This document shows, one piece after another, positions 63,871-64,000 of a DNA stretch of 64,000 bases. The stretch comes from Deltaproteobacteria bacterium. Lineage in GTDB: Bacteria > Desulfobacterota > Desulfuromonadia > Geobacterales > Geobacteraceae. How positions within the stretch are numbered: the stretch's first letter is position 1; every line of letters starts with the position of its first letter. The notes below the pieces were generated by a model. That model was not told the DNA's origin, ran no database searches, and was given only the letters and a program-made list of their open reading frames with translations. Both the position numbers and the translations under genes were made by a program. The stretch is from NCBI GenBank assembly GCA_009668975.1, contig SBEG01000023.1, positions 1 to 64,000 of the forward strand. Reading direction: 5' to 3'.

Positions 63871-64000
63871 TTGAATATGTACGAGACAACGTTTACGACA
63901 GGTTTGCCCGGACTCGATTCAGCCCTGAAAGGGGTGCTGGCCGGCGATAATATTGTCTGGCAGGTGGACAGCATCGAAGATTATCAGGCCTTGGTCTTCC
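63871..64000 (+). CDS. Start of a pyruvate/PEP-binding-type protein (partial)
   Basis: Open frame running off the window end. The first residues read TGLPGLDSALKGVLAGDNIVW followed by QVDSIEDYQALVF, a KaiC/RecA-like N-terminal opening that I associate with phosphoenolpyruvate synthase-like proteins of deltaproteobacteria. TTG at 63871 has AAAGGGAG 8 bases upstream; ATG at 63877 is the alternative. Only about 40 residues are visible. Confidence 0.6.
   Translation, partial: MNMYETTFTTGLPGLDSALKGVLAGDNIVWQVDSIEDYQALVF

Overview
The window looks like a chromosomal segment of a Geobacter-type bacterium (Desulfuromonadota, Geobacterales). The grounds are a complete exosortase A / PEP-CTERM exopolysaccharide locus, tandem GEMM-type cyclic-dinucleotide riboswitches, a geopeptide-like radical SAM cassette, many sigma-54 elements, and Nfn/GDH metabolism. 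No RNA gene of the rRNA or tRNA class was seen.

Region 1 (0.4-17 kb, plus strand) is the XrtA-associated exopolysaccharide operon: TPR lipoprotein PrsT, polyprenyl-phosphate sugar transferase, SLBB export protein, chain-length regulator, tyrosine autokinase, ExeA-like ATPase, outer-membrane beta-barrel, polysaccharide deacetylase and glycosyltransferases. Two four-helix-bundle (S23/IVP-like) genes sit inside it. Many intergenic gaps are filled with degenerate 8-bp tandem repeats, which also run into coding sequence at 14.8-16.7 kb.

Region 2 (17-27.7 kb) is an AT-richer glycan-specificity block. It holds a glycosyltransferase, a hexapeptide acyltransferase, a deacetylase-like gene broken by an ISL3-family element, an O-antigen-ligase-like protein, another glycosyltransferase, a flippase and twin CapK/PaaK-like proteins. 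It has none of the octamer arrays.

Region 3 (27.7-34.9 kb) has two paralogous secreted parallel beta-helix proteins separated by an exonuclease/endonuclease/phosphatase-fold protein. The second paralog lies behind two tandem GEMM-I riboswitches.

Region 4 (34.9-49.5 kb) is the sorting and control part: a Crp/Fnr regulator, five PEP-CTERM substrate genes, a CPBP/CAAX-like protease, a GAF-HisKA-GAF-HD signalling protein, PrsR, PrsK, EpsI and exosortase XrtA. All five substrate genes have a -24/-12 (sigma-54) promoter and an upstream box of the form TGTAAA-N6-CCGACA (plus-strand reading), at a similar distance in four and about 10 bp closer in the fifth. The signalling gene also has a perfect -24/-12 promoter.

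Region 5 (49.8-56.6 kb) has a substrate-binding lipoprotein/ABC component with a hybrid histidine kinase, divergent from a TonB-dependent receptor. The receptor is followed by a 34-residue peptide, a radical SAM/SPASM maturase and a homologous 33-residue peptide. This RiPP-like cassette, together with the octamer repeat system, is the most interesting content. Region 6 (56.8-64 kb) has a GAF-rich sigma-54 activator, NfnAB, NADP-type glutamate dehydrogenase and the start of a further gene.
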